Part shown: piece by piece, positions 27,395 through 36,246 of the stretch | Layout: each line of letters starts with the position of its first letter | Numbering within the stretch: the stretch's first letter is position 1 | Assembly: GCA_030145625.1 (NCBI GenBank) | Contig: JAQYVF010000010.1 | Coordinates: 1-64,000 of the forward strand | Length of the DNA stretch: 64,000 bases | Origin: Desulfocapsa sp. | Lineage (GTDB): Bacteria; Desulfobacterota; Desulfobulbia; Desulfobulbales; Desulfocapsaceae | Reading direction: 5' to 3' | Made by a program: the position numbers and the translations under genes | The notes under the pieces: generated by a model | What the model was told of the DNA's origin: nothing | Seen by the model: only the letters and a program-made list of their open reading frames with translations | Databases searched by the model: none

Positions 27395-28213
27395 ATGCAC
27401 TCTTTATCACCTGAAAACAAAAAAGGAAATCTGCTGCGCTTTTATCGATCCCCCCTATTTGATATTGGACAGTTTCTCCTGCTTATTGGCCTGATATTCT
27501 GGTTTTTTAACCGTTCCGTGCAGGAACTGGGATATCATTGGCAATGGTATCAGGTACCGCGCTATCTGTATGTATGGGATGAGACAGGTTTTATTGCCGG
27601 GCCACTGCTGCGTGGCCTGGGGGTGACTCTGGAAATATCGGCTATCAGTTTGCTCTTGGCCTTTGCCATCGGCATGCTCACTGCCTTGCTCCGTCTTTCT
27701 AATTCCATGCCCGGCCGTGTGCTTTCCCGGGTGTATCTGGAGGTGAGCCGTAACACGCCCCTCCTCATCCAGCTCTTTTTTATCTATTTTGTCATGGGAC
27801 CTATCCTGGATTTGGACCGGTTTTGGGCTGCGGTGTTGTCTTTGAGTTTTTTTGAAGGTGCCTACGCCTCTGAGATTTTTCGATCAGGGATCGTTTCTGT
27901 GGAGAAGGGCCAGTGGGAGGCCTCACACAGTCTGGGCTTGAGTTTCAAGCATGCTTACCGATTTGTGGTCTTGCCCCAGGCCGTGCGTCGTATATTGCCA
28001 CCCCTTGCCAGTCAAGCCATTTCCCTTATTAAAGATTCGGCCCTGGTCAGTACCATAGCTGTCTACGATTTGACCATGGAGGCCCAGGCCCTTATTTCCG
28101 AAACTTTTCTTACCTTTGAGCTCTGGTTTACCGTGGCCCTTATGTATTTTGTGATCACGATTTCTCTCTCCTTTCTGGTCTCTTATCTGGAGAAACGGAT
28201 GGCCGTAGTTTGA
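27395..28213 (+). CDS. Polar amino-acid ABC transporter permease (HisM/GlnP type)
   Basis: Inner-membrane permease of 272 residues. TM1 (FLLLIGLIFWFF) is followed by a long periplasmic segment with YHWQWYQVP, then the conserved permease core with the ATPase-contact loop EGAYASEIFRSGIVSVEKGQ and WEASHSLGLS (EAA motif). It pairs with a second permease and a family-3 binding protein downstream. The ATG at 27395 is preferred to the adjacent TTG, though neither has a strong ribosome-binding site. Transport of a polar amino acid is family knowledge; the exact ligand is not evident. Confidence 0.88.
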   Translation: MHSLSPENKKGNLLRFYRSPLFDIGQFLLLIGLIFWFFNRSVQELGYHWQWYQVPRYLYVWDETGFIAGPLLRGLGVTLEISAISLLLAFAIGMLTALLRLSNSMPGRVLSRVYLEVSRNTPLLIQLFFIYFVMGPILDLDRFWAAVLSLSFFEGAYASEIFRSGIVSVEKGQWEASHSLGLSFKHAYRFVVLPQAVRRILPPLASQAISLIKDSALVSTIAVYDLTMEAQALISETFLTFELWFTVALMYFVITISLSFLVSYLEKRMAVV

Positions 28214-28305
28214 GGATGAATTTGAAATTTAGCTTCATATACAATATGATACTGCTTACTCTGTATCATCTACTTACTCTCTGAACGAATCCACAAGGAG
28301 GAAAA

Positions 28306-29139
28306 ATGAAAACAGTGAACAGGATCATCTTAGGCTTTACCCTAATGCTGGCAGTGATCATGGCAAGCGTTCCCGCCATGGCCGGAAAACTCCAGAATCA
28401 GCTCGTTGCAGAATCGACCCTGGACCAGGTTATGCGCCGGGGCGTATTGCGGGTGGGTATGGATACCTTTCTGCCTTGGGCCATAAAGGATAAAAAGGGT
28501 GAGCTGGTGGGATTTGAGATCGATGTGGCTCGCCGACTGGCAGAAGATATGGGAGTCAAGGTGGAGTTTGTCCCTACCAAGTGGGCTGGAATTATTCCAG
28601 CGCTCCTCACCGGCAAGTTTGACGTGATCATAGGAGGCATGGGAATCCAGACCAAACGTGCCCTCAAGGTTAATTTTTCCATTCCCTATGATTACTCCGG
28701 TATGGATATTGTTGCCCATAAGGAGAAAGCTGCGGGCTTTCATAGCCTGGAGGATTTTAATAAACCCGAAGTAGAGATAGCCTGTAAGCTGGGGACCACT
28801 GCTGTTACAGCTGCCAAAAAGTATATCCCCAATGCCAAATTAAGGCTTTTTGATGACGAGGCCCAAGCCTATCAGGAGCTGCGTAACGGCAATGTTTCTG
28901 CAGTGGTTGGAAATGCCCCAAGACCAGCGTATGAGGCGATAAATTATCCTGAAACCATGTTTCTCCCCCTGGAATCCAATTTTACTAAGGAGCCCATTGG
29001 CTTTGCCGTACGTAAGGGAGATCCTGATACATTGACCTTTTTCAATAACTGGATCACCATCGTCACCCATGAAGGCTGGCTGGAAGAGCGGCATCACTAC
29101 TGGTTTGGTACCAGGGAGTGGGCTCATTTGGTTGAATAA
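28306..29139 (+). CDS. Periplasmic amino-acid-binding protein (SBP family 3)
   Basis: Substrate-binding protein of 277 residues with signal peptide (MKTVNRIILGFTLMLAVIMA, cut after AMA). The two-lobed fold is shown by RGVLRVGMDTFLPWA, GFEIDVARRLAEDMGVKVEF, FDVIIGGMGIQTKRA and the hinge segments that follow. The start has a strong AAGGAGG site. It lies between two permease genes. The short leader upstream (28214-28305) includes GATAC/GTATC complementarity. The ligand is probably a polar amino acid. Confidence 0.92.
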   Translation: MKTVNRIILGFTLMLAVIMASVPAMAGKLQNQLVAESTLDQVMRRGVLRVGMDTFLPWAIKDKKGELVGFEIDVARRLAEDMGVKVEFVPTKWAGIIPALLTGKFDVIIGGMGIQTKRALKVNFSIPYDYSGMDIVAHKEKAAGFHSLEDFNKPEVEIACKLGTTAVTAAKKYIPNAKLRLFDDEAQAYQELRNGNVSAVVGNAPRPAYEAINYPETMFLPLESNFTKEPIGFAVRKGDPDTLTFFNNWITIVTHEGWLEERHHYWFGTREWAHLVE

Positions 29140-29301
29140 CGGTAAGAGTTCCCTGACATCCCAGGTAAGTGAGTATAATGATATTCAAATTATTGTATTC
29201 ATTTACCCGGCCACTGGGAAAACCATGCAGCGCTCTATGTTACCGGGGGCTTTAGTCCTGTGATGAATGAGTCTGAATAAGGCGGTTGAGAAAGTAAAAG
29301 T
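29140..29301 (+). other. Intercistronic leader with possible structured RNA
   Basis: 162 bp between binding-protein and second permease genes. The segment 29203-29280 has complementary blocks (ACCCGG with CCGGGG; GGGGCTTTAGTCC nearby) that could fold. It matches no riboswitch I can name. Confidence 0.3.
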
Positions 29302-30192
29302 ATGACCGGTGTCTACCTTGTCAAAAAGAGGAGCAATATTCTCGATATTTTCGTGACAGCCGCCCTTCTTCTGTTTCTGGGTTATGTCACCTATCGGGTG
29401 AGTGTCGGACTTCATTACCGCTGGGACTGGGGAGTGATTCCGAACTATCTGCTGCGCTGGGATGCGGAGAAGGAGCGCTGGGTTGCCAATATACTCCTGG
29501 ATGGTTTTTTTACCACTATCCGGCTCAGTATCTGGTCCATTCTTTTTGCTACCGGCATTGGGCTGGTGATGGGAATAGTACGGACACGGAAGCGTCTTTT
29601 TTTTCGTCTGGTGGGCCGCAGTTATGTGGAGCTGATCCGAAACATCCCACCCCTGGTTCTGATATTTATCTTCTACTTTTTTGTTTCTGATCAGCTGATG
29701 CTCCTGCTTGGAGTTGAAGATTTTATTCGCAGCAGAACAGAGATGAGCAACAGGTGGATAACCATTCTTGTCGCTCCGCCCGAGCTTTTTACCGCCTTTG
29801 TGGCCGGTGTGTTCACAGTGGCTCTTTTTCAAGGTGCTTATATTACCGAGATAGTCCGGGCCGGTATCCAGTCCATAGGGAAGGGACAATGGGAGGCTTC
29901 GGCAGCCCTGGGATTGACCTGGCTGCAGCAGATGCGCCTTATCATCCTTCCCCAGGCAGCCAGACGGGTATTACCACCTCTGGCCAATGAGTTGATTAAC
30001 ACCATTAAGTATTCCTCCATCGTTTCTATCATCTCTATCCAGGAACTCACCTTTCAGGGGATGCAGATAATGGCCTCCACTCAGCGCACCATAGAGGTGT
30101 GGCTGACTATCTCCCTTATGTATCTGCTGCTTTGTCTTTCCGTATCGCTCCTGGCCCGTCGTCTGGAAAATTCCATGGCCGAGAGTGTTTGA
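29302..30192 (+). CDS. Polar amino-acid ABC transporter permease
   Basis: A second permease of the same transporter, 296 residues. It has an N-terminal TM (IFVTAALLLFLGYVTYRVSV), a periplasmic stretch HYRWDWGVIPNYLLRWD that mirrors the first permease, and a core with the ATPase-contact loop QGAYITEIVRAGIQSIGKGQ. The two permeases probably form a heterodimer around the binding protein. The ATPase subunit is not encoded in this cluster. Confidence 0.88.
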   Translation: MTGVYLVKKRSNILDIFVTAALLLFLGYVTYRVSVGLHYRWDWGVIPNYLLRWDAEKERWVANILLDGFFTTIRLSIWSILFATGIGLVMGIVRTRKRLFFRLVGRSYVELIRNIPPLVLIFIFYFFVSDQLMLLLGVEDFIRSRTEMSNRWITILVAPPELFTAFVAGVFTVALFQGAYITEIVRAGIQSIGKGQWEASAALGLTWLQQMRLIILPQAARRVLPPLANELINTIKYSSIVSIISIQELTFQGMQIMASTQRTIEVWLTISLMYLLLCLSVSLLARRLENSMAESV

Positions 30193-30393
30193 TTGAAATC
30201 AGGATCCTCTCTCCATTGATTCCTTAGGTTGTTTTCCTTGTTCATACCTGCTACATTCCGCTCTGAAGTATGATTAGAGGACGATGGCGTATCTCTTCTA
30301 AACAGCCACTGTTCTCTTCCTGCTTTTTTCAATAGAGTGAAAAAGCAGAGCTGTTGGCAGGAATAATGACGGGAACTTCCCCTGGAGTTGATT
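30193..30393 (+). other. Intergenic region with hairpin before lysE-like gene
   Basis: 200 bp containing the inverted repeat CTGCTTTTT / AAAAAGCAG (30320-30348) shortly before the exporter gene. It may be an attenuator or terminator; the polarity of T-runs does not decide. Confidence 0.35.
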
Positions 30394-31008
30394 ATGTTGA
30401 GCACAGAATTTCTTATTACATCATTAGTGGTTGTTCTCCTTCCCGGCACCGGGGTTATTTATACTATATCCTCCGGTCTTTTTATGGGGTTACGAGCAAG
30501 TATTGCAGCAGCATGTGGCTGCACATTAGGAATTGTTCCCCATTTACTTGCCAGTATATTGGGATTATCGGCCATTCTTCACATGAGTGCACTTGCTTTT
30601 CAGTTGATAAAATATGCAGGTACTGCCTATCTCCTGTATCTTGCCTGGTCCATGTGGCGTGAAACCGGTTCACTGAAGTTTGATGAACAAGATCAAAAAA
30701 ACAGTATGTTGCAGATTGCACTGAAAGGATTCTTAATTAATATACTCAACCCCAAACTCTCCATTTTCTTTTTGGCATTTCTCCCATTATTTGTTTCCCC
30801 GGATGCTTCATCACCCATGTTGCAAATGTTTCTCTTGAGTGCTGTTTTTATGATGATGACTCTCTGTATATTTATACTGTATGGAGCATCGGCCCATAGC
30901 GTGCGAATGCATGTGGTCAATTCGCCTAAGGTTATTCTTTGGCTGCAACGAACTTTTGCTGCCGTTTTTGCAGCACTTGGGGCCAAATTAGCGATGTCCG
31001 ATCAATAA
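30394..31008 (+). CDS. LysE/RhtB-family amino-acid exporter
   Basis: Inner-membrane protein of 204 residues with about six TM segments. The family motif near the N-terminus is LLPGTGVIYTISSGLFMGLR, and a conserved NPKLSIFFLAFLPLFV follows near residue 120. The family exports amino acids such as lysine, homoserine or threonine. The ATG at 30394 has GGAG seven bases upstream and is preferred to the TTG at 30388. Confidence 0.9.
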   Translation: MLSTEFLITSLVVVLLPGTGVIYTISSGLFMGLRASIAAACGCTLGIVPHLLASILGLSAILHMSALAFQLIKYAGTAYLLYLAWSMWRETGSLKFDEQDQKNSMLQIALKGFLINILNPKLSIFFLAFLPLFVSPDASSPMLQMFLLSAVFMMMTLCIFILYGASAHSVRMHVVNSPKVILWLQRTFAAVFAALGAKLAMSDQ

Positions 31009-31062
31009 AGGATAAATAACGTTTGTTGAAAAACAGTTCGTGAAGACAGACAAGAGACGACT

Positions 31063-32097
31063 ATGCATTACTCAAAAGTTTGCCTCCATACATTTGCTTA
31101 TGTCCTGCCGCCCCGGATCTTGAGCTCTGAGGCCATTGAAGAACGATTGGCTCCTCTGTATCAACGCTTGAAACTCCCTCCCGGACGCCTGGGGTTGATG
31201 AGTGGTATTCGGGAGAGACGGCTGTGGGAAGCGGGTACCTTACCCAGTGAGGGAGCAGCACTGGCCGGACAGGAGGTTCTTACAAAGAGTGATCTGGATC
31301 CGGAATCTATTGAATGTCTTATCTTTACCTCGGTCTCCAGGGATATGATGGAACCGGCAACCGCCTCCTTTGTTCATAATCGCCTAGGATTGTCGGAAGA
31401 TTGTCTGCTCTTTGATCTCTCCAATGCCTGTCTGGGATTCCTTGACGGGATGGTCATGTTGGCCAATATGATTGAACTGGGACAGGTACGAAACGGGTTG
31501 ATTGTTGCCGGTGAGACCGCTGAAGAGCTGGTTGAATCCACTATCCAGGCCCTGCTTGCAGATGAAGGGCTGAGCAGAAAGGCAATTAAACCTGCCTTTG
31601 CCTCCCTCACCATTGGTTCTGGGGCGGTTGCTTTATATATGTGCAGCCTGCGGCCGACAATGGACAGGCCACGCCTTATTAATGGGGCCTGGAAGACCAA
31701 CACCAGACATTCCGATCTCTGCCAGGGAGCACAGAACGGCACTGAAACAACCCTGATGAACACCAACTCTGAGGAACTGTTGCGCAGGGGGGTGGAGACT
31801 GCCCACTTAACCTGGCAGGAGTTTTCTTCCATAGCGGGATGGAGCGCTGATAATATCGACCGGTTTTTCTGTCATCAAGTGGGTACGGCTCACGCCCGGT
31901 TGCTTTTTGATACCTTGGGGCTGGATTCGGAAAAGAATTTTGAGACTCTCCAGCTTCTTGGTAATGTGGGCTCTGTTTCAGCGCCGATTACCATGGCCAT
32001 GGCCATGGAGCAGGGCTGCTTTTATCATGGTGAAAAGGCTGCTTTGCTCGGTATCGGCAGTGGTATTAATTGTCTTATGCTGGGAATTGAATGGTAG
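31063..32097 (+). CDS. 3-oxoacyl-ACP synthase III-like (FabH/OleA-type) condensing enzyme
   Basis: Thiolase-fold enzyme of 344 residues. The nucleophile Cys is in LSNACLGF (about residue 123), the His in FCHQVGTAH (about 271), and the Asn in GNVGSVSAPITMAMA, so the Cys-His-Asn triad is complete. The family condenses an acyl thioester with another acyl or malonyl thioester. It stands alone rather than in a fab cluster, so a special role (for example a long-chain condensation as in OleA) is possible. The stop codon TAG runs into a palindromic element whose first G is the last base of the stop. Confidence 0.87.
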   Translation: MHYSKVCLHTFAYVLPPRILSSEAIEERLAPLYQRLKLPPGRLGLMSGIRERRLWEAGTLPSEGAALAGQEVLTKSDLDPESIECLIFTSVSRDMMEPATASFVHNRLGLSEDCLLFDLSNACLGFLDGMVMLANMIELGQVRNGLIVAGETAEELVESTIQALLADEGLSRKAIKPAFASLTIGSGAVALYMCSLRPTMDRPRLINGAWKTNTRHSDLCQGAQNGTETTLMNTNSEELLRRGVETAHLTWQEFSSIAGWSADNIDRFFCHQVGTAHARLLFDTLGLDSEKNFETLQLLGNVGSVSAPITMAMAMEQGCFYHGEKAALLGIGSGINCLMLGIEW

Positions 32098-32205
32098 TAA
32101 CTGGCCAGCAGCACCCCATCTGCACACGCTCAGGCCGGACCATATAGGTCAGACTATAATGGCCTGGCCTGAGCATGCACATATGGATCACTGCTGACCA
32201 GTTAC
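32097..32205. repeat. 109-bp palindromic element after the KAS III stop codon
   Basis: Ends are GTAACTGGCCAGCAG and CTGCTGACCAGTTAC, complementary with one mismatch. The interior forms a second long stem (GCTCAGGCC with GGCCTGAGC). The left end (GTAACT-N4-AGCAGCAC) matches the left end of the insertion at 25344, and the size equals that element's 108-bp sub-unit, so both belong to one family. No target duplication is evident here. Confidence 0.75.
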
Positions 32206-32236
32206 GTGTAAATAATAAAAAGCGAATGAGGGGACC

Positions 32237-32806
32237 ATGAAAGCTGTACTGACCGAGGAGCAGGGAGAGGTCTTGCTGCGTCTTGCCAGGCAGGCCATTG
32301 GAGAAGTACTTGGGGTTGAAGAGGGGGTGACACTTCCTCTGGAGCCTGGGTTTGACGTCGAATGTGGGACCTTTGTCACTCTCAAGATAGGCGGGGCCTT
32401 GCGTGGGTGTATCGGTAACATTATGGCGGATGGATCTGTTGCTGAGGGCATAAAACGAAATGCCGAGAATGCAGCCTTTCATGATTCTCGGTTTTCTCCG
32501 CTTACTGTGGAAGAGCTGGCAAAGGTGCATATTGATATTTCTATCCTCAGTCAACCCCAGTCTCTGGACTACAGTGACGGAGAGGATCTTATTGCAAAAT
32601 TACGGCCGGGGATTGATGGGGTGATTGTGCGTCTGGGCATGGCCGGAGCCACGTTTCTCCCTCAGGTCTGGGAGCAGTTGCCGGATCCACAGCTTTTTCT
32701 TGGACATCTTTGCCAAAAGGCAGGTCTTGCAGCAACGGCCTGGCGTGATTCCCATCCGGAGATCGATATCTATCAGGTGCAATGTTTTGAAGAGGAAAAG
32801 TCATGA
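32237..32806 (+). CDS. AMMECR1-domain protein
   Basis: A 189-residue protein of the AMMECR1 family (AmmeMemoRadiSam system protein A). The diagnostic hexapeptide LRGCIG occurs near residue 54 (GALRGCIGNI), with AFHDSRFSPLTVEEL downstream. The family usually travels with a MEMO-like dioxygenase and a radical SAM enzyme; neither is adjacent here. It overlaps the next YkgJ gene by 4 bases. The biochemical role of the family is not settled. Confidence 0.93.
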   Translation: MKAVLTEEQGEVLLRLARQAIGEVLGVEEGVTLPLEPGFDVECGTFVTLKIGGALRGCIGNIMADGSVAEGIKRNAENAAFHDSRFSPLTVEELAKVHIDISILSQPQSLDYSDGEDLIAKLRPGIDGVIVRLGMAGATFLPQVWEQLPDPQLFLGHLCQKAGLAATAWRDSHPEIDIYQVQCFEEEKS

Positions 32807-33438
32807 AAGAGGTTATGCTCAGTGAACAGTTGAGCGAGGAGATCCGCACAATTTATGAAGAGATGGAAAGTGGGTATGATACGGTAGCAAAATCTTTGAA
32901 CTTCAGTTGTGACGGCTGTCCGGATAACTGTTGTGACTCCTATTTTCTGCATCATACTTATACTGAGTGGAGCTATCTCTGGCAGGGGGTTCGCCTGAAT
33001 TCGGAAGCAAAACAGGCAGAAATGATGGAGCGGGCAAGGGCGTATATCCTGGCCTGTGAAAAAGCTGAAGCAAGAGGAGAGCGGCCTCAGGTTATGTGTC
33101 CTCTGAATGATGATGGGCGTTGTATTCTGTATGTTCACCGTCTCATGGTCTGCAGGACGCATGGAGTGCCTGCCTCGATGCGTCGGCCGGATGGACAGCA
33201 GCTCAACTTCCCCGGTTGTTTCCGTTGTCAGAAGATTGTAAAGAAAAAATTTGTCCACGATTCTGAAGCCCCCCATATGGAGCGAACCCCTCTTCTGCAG
33301 CGGCTGGTTGCTGTTGAGCGGGAATTGATGGGAGAAATGCTGCATCTCTATCCCAGAGTCAAGTTGACCATTGCTCAGATGCTGGTTGCAGGACCTCCCA
33401 CTATCCCAACTCCACACTGTGAACGGAGCAGGAAGTAA
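32803..33438 (+). CDS. YkgJ-family cysteine-cluster protein
   Basis: A 211-residue cytoplasmic protein with two cysteine groups: CDGCPDNCCDSYF near residue 30 and a later set CPLNDDGRCILY, CRTHG, CFRC. This is the layout of UPF0153/YkgJ proteins, thought to bind zinc or an iron-sulfur cluster. It overlaps the AMMECR1 gene by 4 bases, which suggests a linked role. Confidence 0.85.
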   Translation: MKEVMLSEQLSEEIRTIYEEMESGYDTVAKSLNFSCDGCPDNCCDSYFLHHTYTEWSYLWQGVRLNSEAKQAEMMERARAYILACEKAEARGERPQVMCPLNDDGRCILYVHRLMVCRTHGVPASMRRPDGQQLNFPGCFRCQKIVKKKFVHDSEAPHMERTPLLQRLVAVERELMGEMLHLYPRVKLTIAQMLVAGPPTIPTPHCERSRK

Positions 33439-33464
33439 AAAATAAATCATAATTCAACAGACTC

Positions 33465-33965
33465 ATGTATAATCCAGGAGAAGAGATCGTTCAGATTGTT
33501 GATCGTGAGAACCGGGAACTGGATGCATTGCCTCGGCGTATCATGCGACAGCAGGGCCTTATTCATCGTGCTGCATATATCCTTGTTTTCAATGAGAAGA
33601 AGGAACTCTTCCTCCAGAAACGGACAGCCACTAAGGATCTGTATCCATCCTGCTGGGATGTAGCAGCCGGAGGTGTGGTCCTGGCAGGTGAATCCTACGA
33701 GGAATCTGCCGAGAGAGAACTGGCAGAGGAGTTGGGTGTCAGCGGGGTAACGTGTTGTCCTCTTTTTGATCAATATTTTGAAGAAGAGGATAATCGGGTT
33801 TGGGGCAGGGTGTTTTCCTGTACCCATAATGGCCCCTTCCGCTTGCAGGAGGAAGAGGTTGCGTATGGAATTTTCATGGATGTCCCTGCCATTTTTGAGT
33901 TGAGTAGAAAAGATCCCTTTACACCGGATGGTATTGATATCCTGCGTAAAGTATCTCAGGGATAA
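33465..33965 (+). CDS. Nudix hydrolase
   Basis: A 166-residue protein with a full Nudix box GGVVLAGESYEESAERELAE plus ELGV, giving the magnesium-binding REx2EE pattern. The N-terminal segment EEIVQIVDRENREL resembles the YfcD-type subgroup. The substrate is unknown, likely a nucleoside diphosphate linked to another moiety. It follows the YkgJ gene by 26 bases and may be co-transcribed. Confidence 0.9.
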   Translation: MYNPGEEIVQIVDRENRELDALPRRIMRQQGLIHRAAYILVFNEKKELFLQKRTATKDLYPSCWDVAAGGVVLAGESYEESAERELAEELGVSGVTCCPLFDQYFEEEDNRVWGRVFSCTHNGPFRLQEEEVAYGIFMDVPAIFELSRKDPFTPDGIDILRKVSQG

Positions 33966-34126
33966 CCCATTACAGTGCCTCATTTTCATCCGATCGGGGA
34001 TGTCGAGTGTCGCATCAACGCAGCACTGTCGCACTTTGCTTGTTCTTTGCCGCAATAAAGCAGGCACTGAAATTACTTGTAATATTATGTCATCGCATCA
34101 TTGACGAGACATTAGAGATAAATGAG

Positions 34127-35575
34127 ATGAAGAAAAAACAGGTCAGGCGACTGGCGAGAAAAAAGAGAATTTTTGCAGGAGCTGGAAGAAAGAAACAACG
34201 CTTTTCCAAGGGAAGTGGTGTCATTTCCACGGCTTTCAGTATTCCAATACCGGACAAGGCAGTTGGAGAAGAAATCCGGATTCAAGCCCCTGCAGACACC
34301 CCTGTACAGGGTGAAAAAAGAGGCAGACGAAGAAGACCCAAGCATTCCGGAAAGAGAACTGAAAAGTGGAGTGTGGAAGATTTTGCTGTGGATCCGGTGA
34401 TTGATAAGTCCCGTTTCCATGATTTTGATCTTCCTGTCTCTCTCATGCATGGTATCGCTGATCTTGATTTTAAATATTGCACTCCCATCCAGAAAAAGTC
34501 TCTTCCTGATGTCTTGAATGGCAAGGATCTTATCGGTAAAGCCAGTACAGGAACTGGGAAAAGTGCAGTTTTTCTTATTGGGATTTTTGCTCGATTACTC
34601 CGGGAGAGACATACGGAGCGACGTAAGGGGTGGCCCCGGGCCCTTATTATCGCCCCCACTCGAGAGCTGGTGATCCAGATTGCCAAGGACGCCAGGGACA
34701 TCGGCAAGTATCTCCCCCTACGCGTGGCAGAGGCTTATGGGGGAACTGACTACGAACGGCAGATGCGCAATATCAGTGAGAGGCCAGTGGATATTCTGGT
34801 GGCCACTCCCGGTCGTCTTCTCGATTTTTCGCGAAAGCGCGTGGTTCAGCTCAAACAGGCGGGTATCATGGTGATCGACGAGGCGGATCGGATGTTGGAC
34901 ATGGGGTTTATCCCGGACGTGCGTTCCATCATTTATAAGACACGGCCTAAGGAACAACGGCAGACCATGCTTTTTTCTGCCACCCTCACCGATGATGTTA
35001 AACGCTTGGCCTCTCAATGGTGCATCAATCCTGTTTCTGTGGAAACTGAGACCGAGCAGGTGGCAGTGGAAACGGTGCAGCAGATTGTCTATATGACGAC
35101 CAAAGAGCAAAAGTACCTGGTTCTCTACAATCTTATTACCAGTGAGAAGCATGAGCGGATTATCGTCTTTGCCAATATGAAGAGAGATGTAAAAAGGCTG
35201 TATGATAGGCTGAGCAGGGATGGTGTCAACTGTTCGCTGCTCTCGGGTGACGTCCCTCAGCAGAAGAGAACGGCTCGTCTCGAAAGCTTTCGCAGTGGAC
35301 GCGTCCAGGTCATGATCGCCACAGATGTGGCAGGGAGGGGGATTCATATCGGTGGCGTCAGCCATGTGGTCAACTACACCCTGCCCTATGAGCCGGAAGA
35401 TTATGTCCACCGTATCGGACGCACGGGCCGAGCAGGAGCAGCAGGGATCTCGATCAGCTTTGCCGACGAAGAAAGCTCATTTTATCTCATGGATATTGAA
35501 GAATATATCGGACAGCCAATGCCTTGTGTACAGCCTGCCGAATCACTGCTTCGACCTGTCCCGCGGAAAAAGTAA
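34127..35575 (+). CDS. DEAD-box RNA helicase
   Basis: ATP-dependent RNA helicase of 482 residues. A basic N-terminal extension of about 100 residues (MKKKQVRRLARKKR...) is followed by the Q motif region, motif I ASTGTGKS, Ia PTREL, Ib TPGRLL, II DEAD, III SAT, and in the second RecA domain the motifs IVFANMKRDV, ATDVAGRGI and HRIGRTGRAG. The start at 34127 is chosen because the basic tail begins there; an upstream in-frame start at 34007 would add a hydrophobic stretch not expected in the family. It likely acts in ribosome assembly or RNA decay. Confidence 0.92.
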   Translation: MKKKQVRRLARKKRIFAGAGRKKQRFSKGSGVISTAFSIPIPDKAVGEEIRIQAPADTPVQGEKRGRRRRPKHSGKRTEKWSVEDFAVDPVIDKSRFHDFDLPVSLMHGIADLDFKYCTPIQKKSLPDVLNGKDLIGKASTGTGKSAVFLIGIFARLLRERHTERRKGWPRALIIAPTRELVIQIAKDARDIGKYLPLRVAEAYGGTDYERQMRNISERPVDILVATPGRLLDFSRKRVVQLKQAGIMVIDEADRMLDMGFIPDVRSIIYKTRPKEQRQTMLFSATLTDDVKRLASQWCINPVSVETETEQVAVETVQQIVYMTTKEQKYLVLYNLITSEKHERIIVFANMKRDVKRLYDRLSRDGVNCSLLSGDVPQQKRTARLESFRSGRVQVMIATDVAGRGIHIGGVSHVVNYTLPYEPEDYVHRIGRTGRAGAAGISISFADEESSFYLMDIEEYIGQPMPCVQPAESLLRPVPRKK

Positions 35576-35774
35576 AGAAAGTTTTCTTTTCTCTGTAGGT
35601 GCTGATTTATTCGCGAACAGGGCCTGGTGCAGTCCCCTTGTACTGGTTTAATCTTACAGGTTGAGTTTTGTGTGTGTGGTATTAACGGCTGAAATCGCCC
35701 CTCCATACAGAAGTAAATCACTCGTCAATATCAGTGCGCGCTTTCCCCATTACTCCACGTTGAGCATGTATCGT

Positions 35775-36209
35775 TTATTTGTCCTTGTTCAGCGGCAGGC
35801 CGAACCTGTCCTGGCCTAGGAGGTGAATGGCATCGTCAGCAAAGAGGGAGAGGAAACTCTCGTCTGCCAGATTGCAGCGAAATCCCTGGCAGGAGAGGGG
35901 GCGGTAGTGGTAGATCTTGCAATAGAATAAGCCATTTCGTTGTTCCAGAAAGATACAGCCCTTGTCATCAGGGTGGATCATGTAGATCTTTCCCAGCTTC
36001 TTGTTTTCTGCGATGAGTTGACTCATGGTTTTTTCCCTGAGTTCTTTCAGGGTGGCATTCACCCCCACATGGCCTCCCATCTTTTTGATAAATTCTATCT
36101 CATCCCCCTGAAGCAGGACCTTTTTATATTTTTTACAGCAGGTTCCACATTGTCGGCATTCTTGCAGGATGGTCTTCAGGGTGGCGTTGTCGAGGTCTGT
36201 GGGTTTCAT
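35775..36209 (-). CDS. YkgJ-family cysteine-cluster protein
   Basis: A 144-residue protein with CRQCGTCCKKY near residue 17 and CIFLEQRNGLFYCKIY plus CQGFRC further on, the YkgJ/UPF0153 metal-binding pattern. A second, shorter member of this family lies at 32803 on the other strand. It is the last gene of a GNAT, HDAC-like, YkgJ series on the minus strand, 37 bp after the HDAC-like stop. Function unknown. Confidence 0.83.
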   Translation of the reverse strand: MKPTDLDNATLKTILQECRQCGTCCKKYKKVLLQGDEIEFIKKMGGHVGVNATLKELREKTMSQLIAENKKLGKIYMIHPDDKGCIFLEQRNGLFYCKIYHYRPLSCQGFRCNLADESFLSLFADDAIHLLGQDRFGLPLNKDK

Positions 36210-36246
36210 GGTTATCGATTAGGTGATATTTTATGCTACCGGCGTA

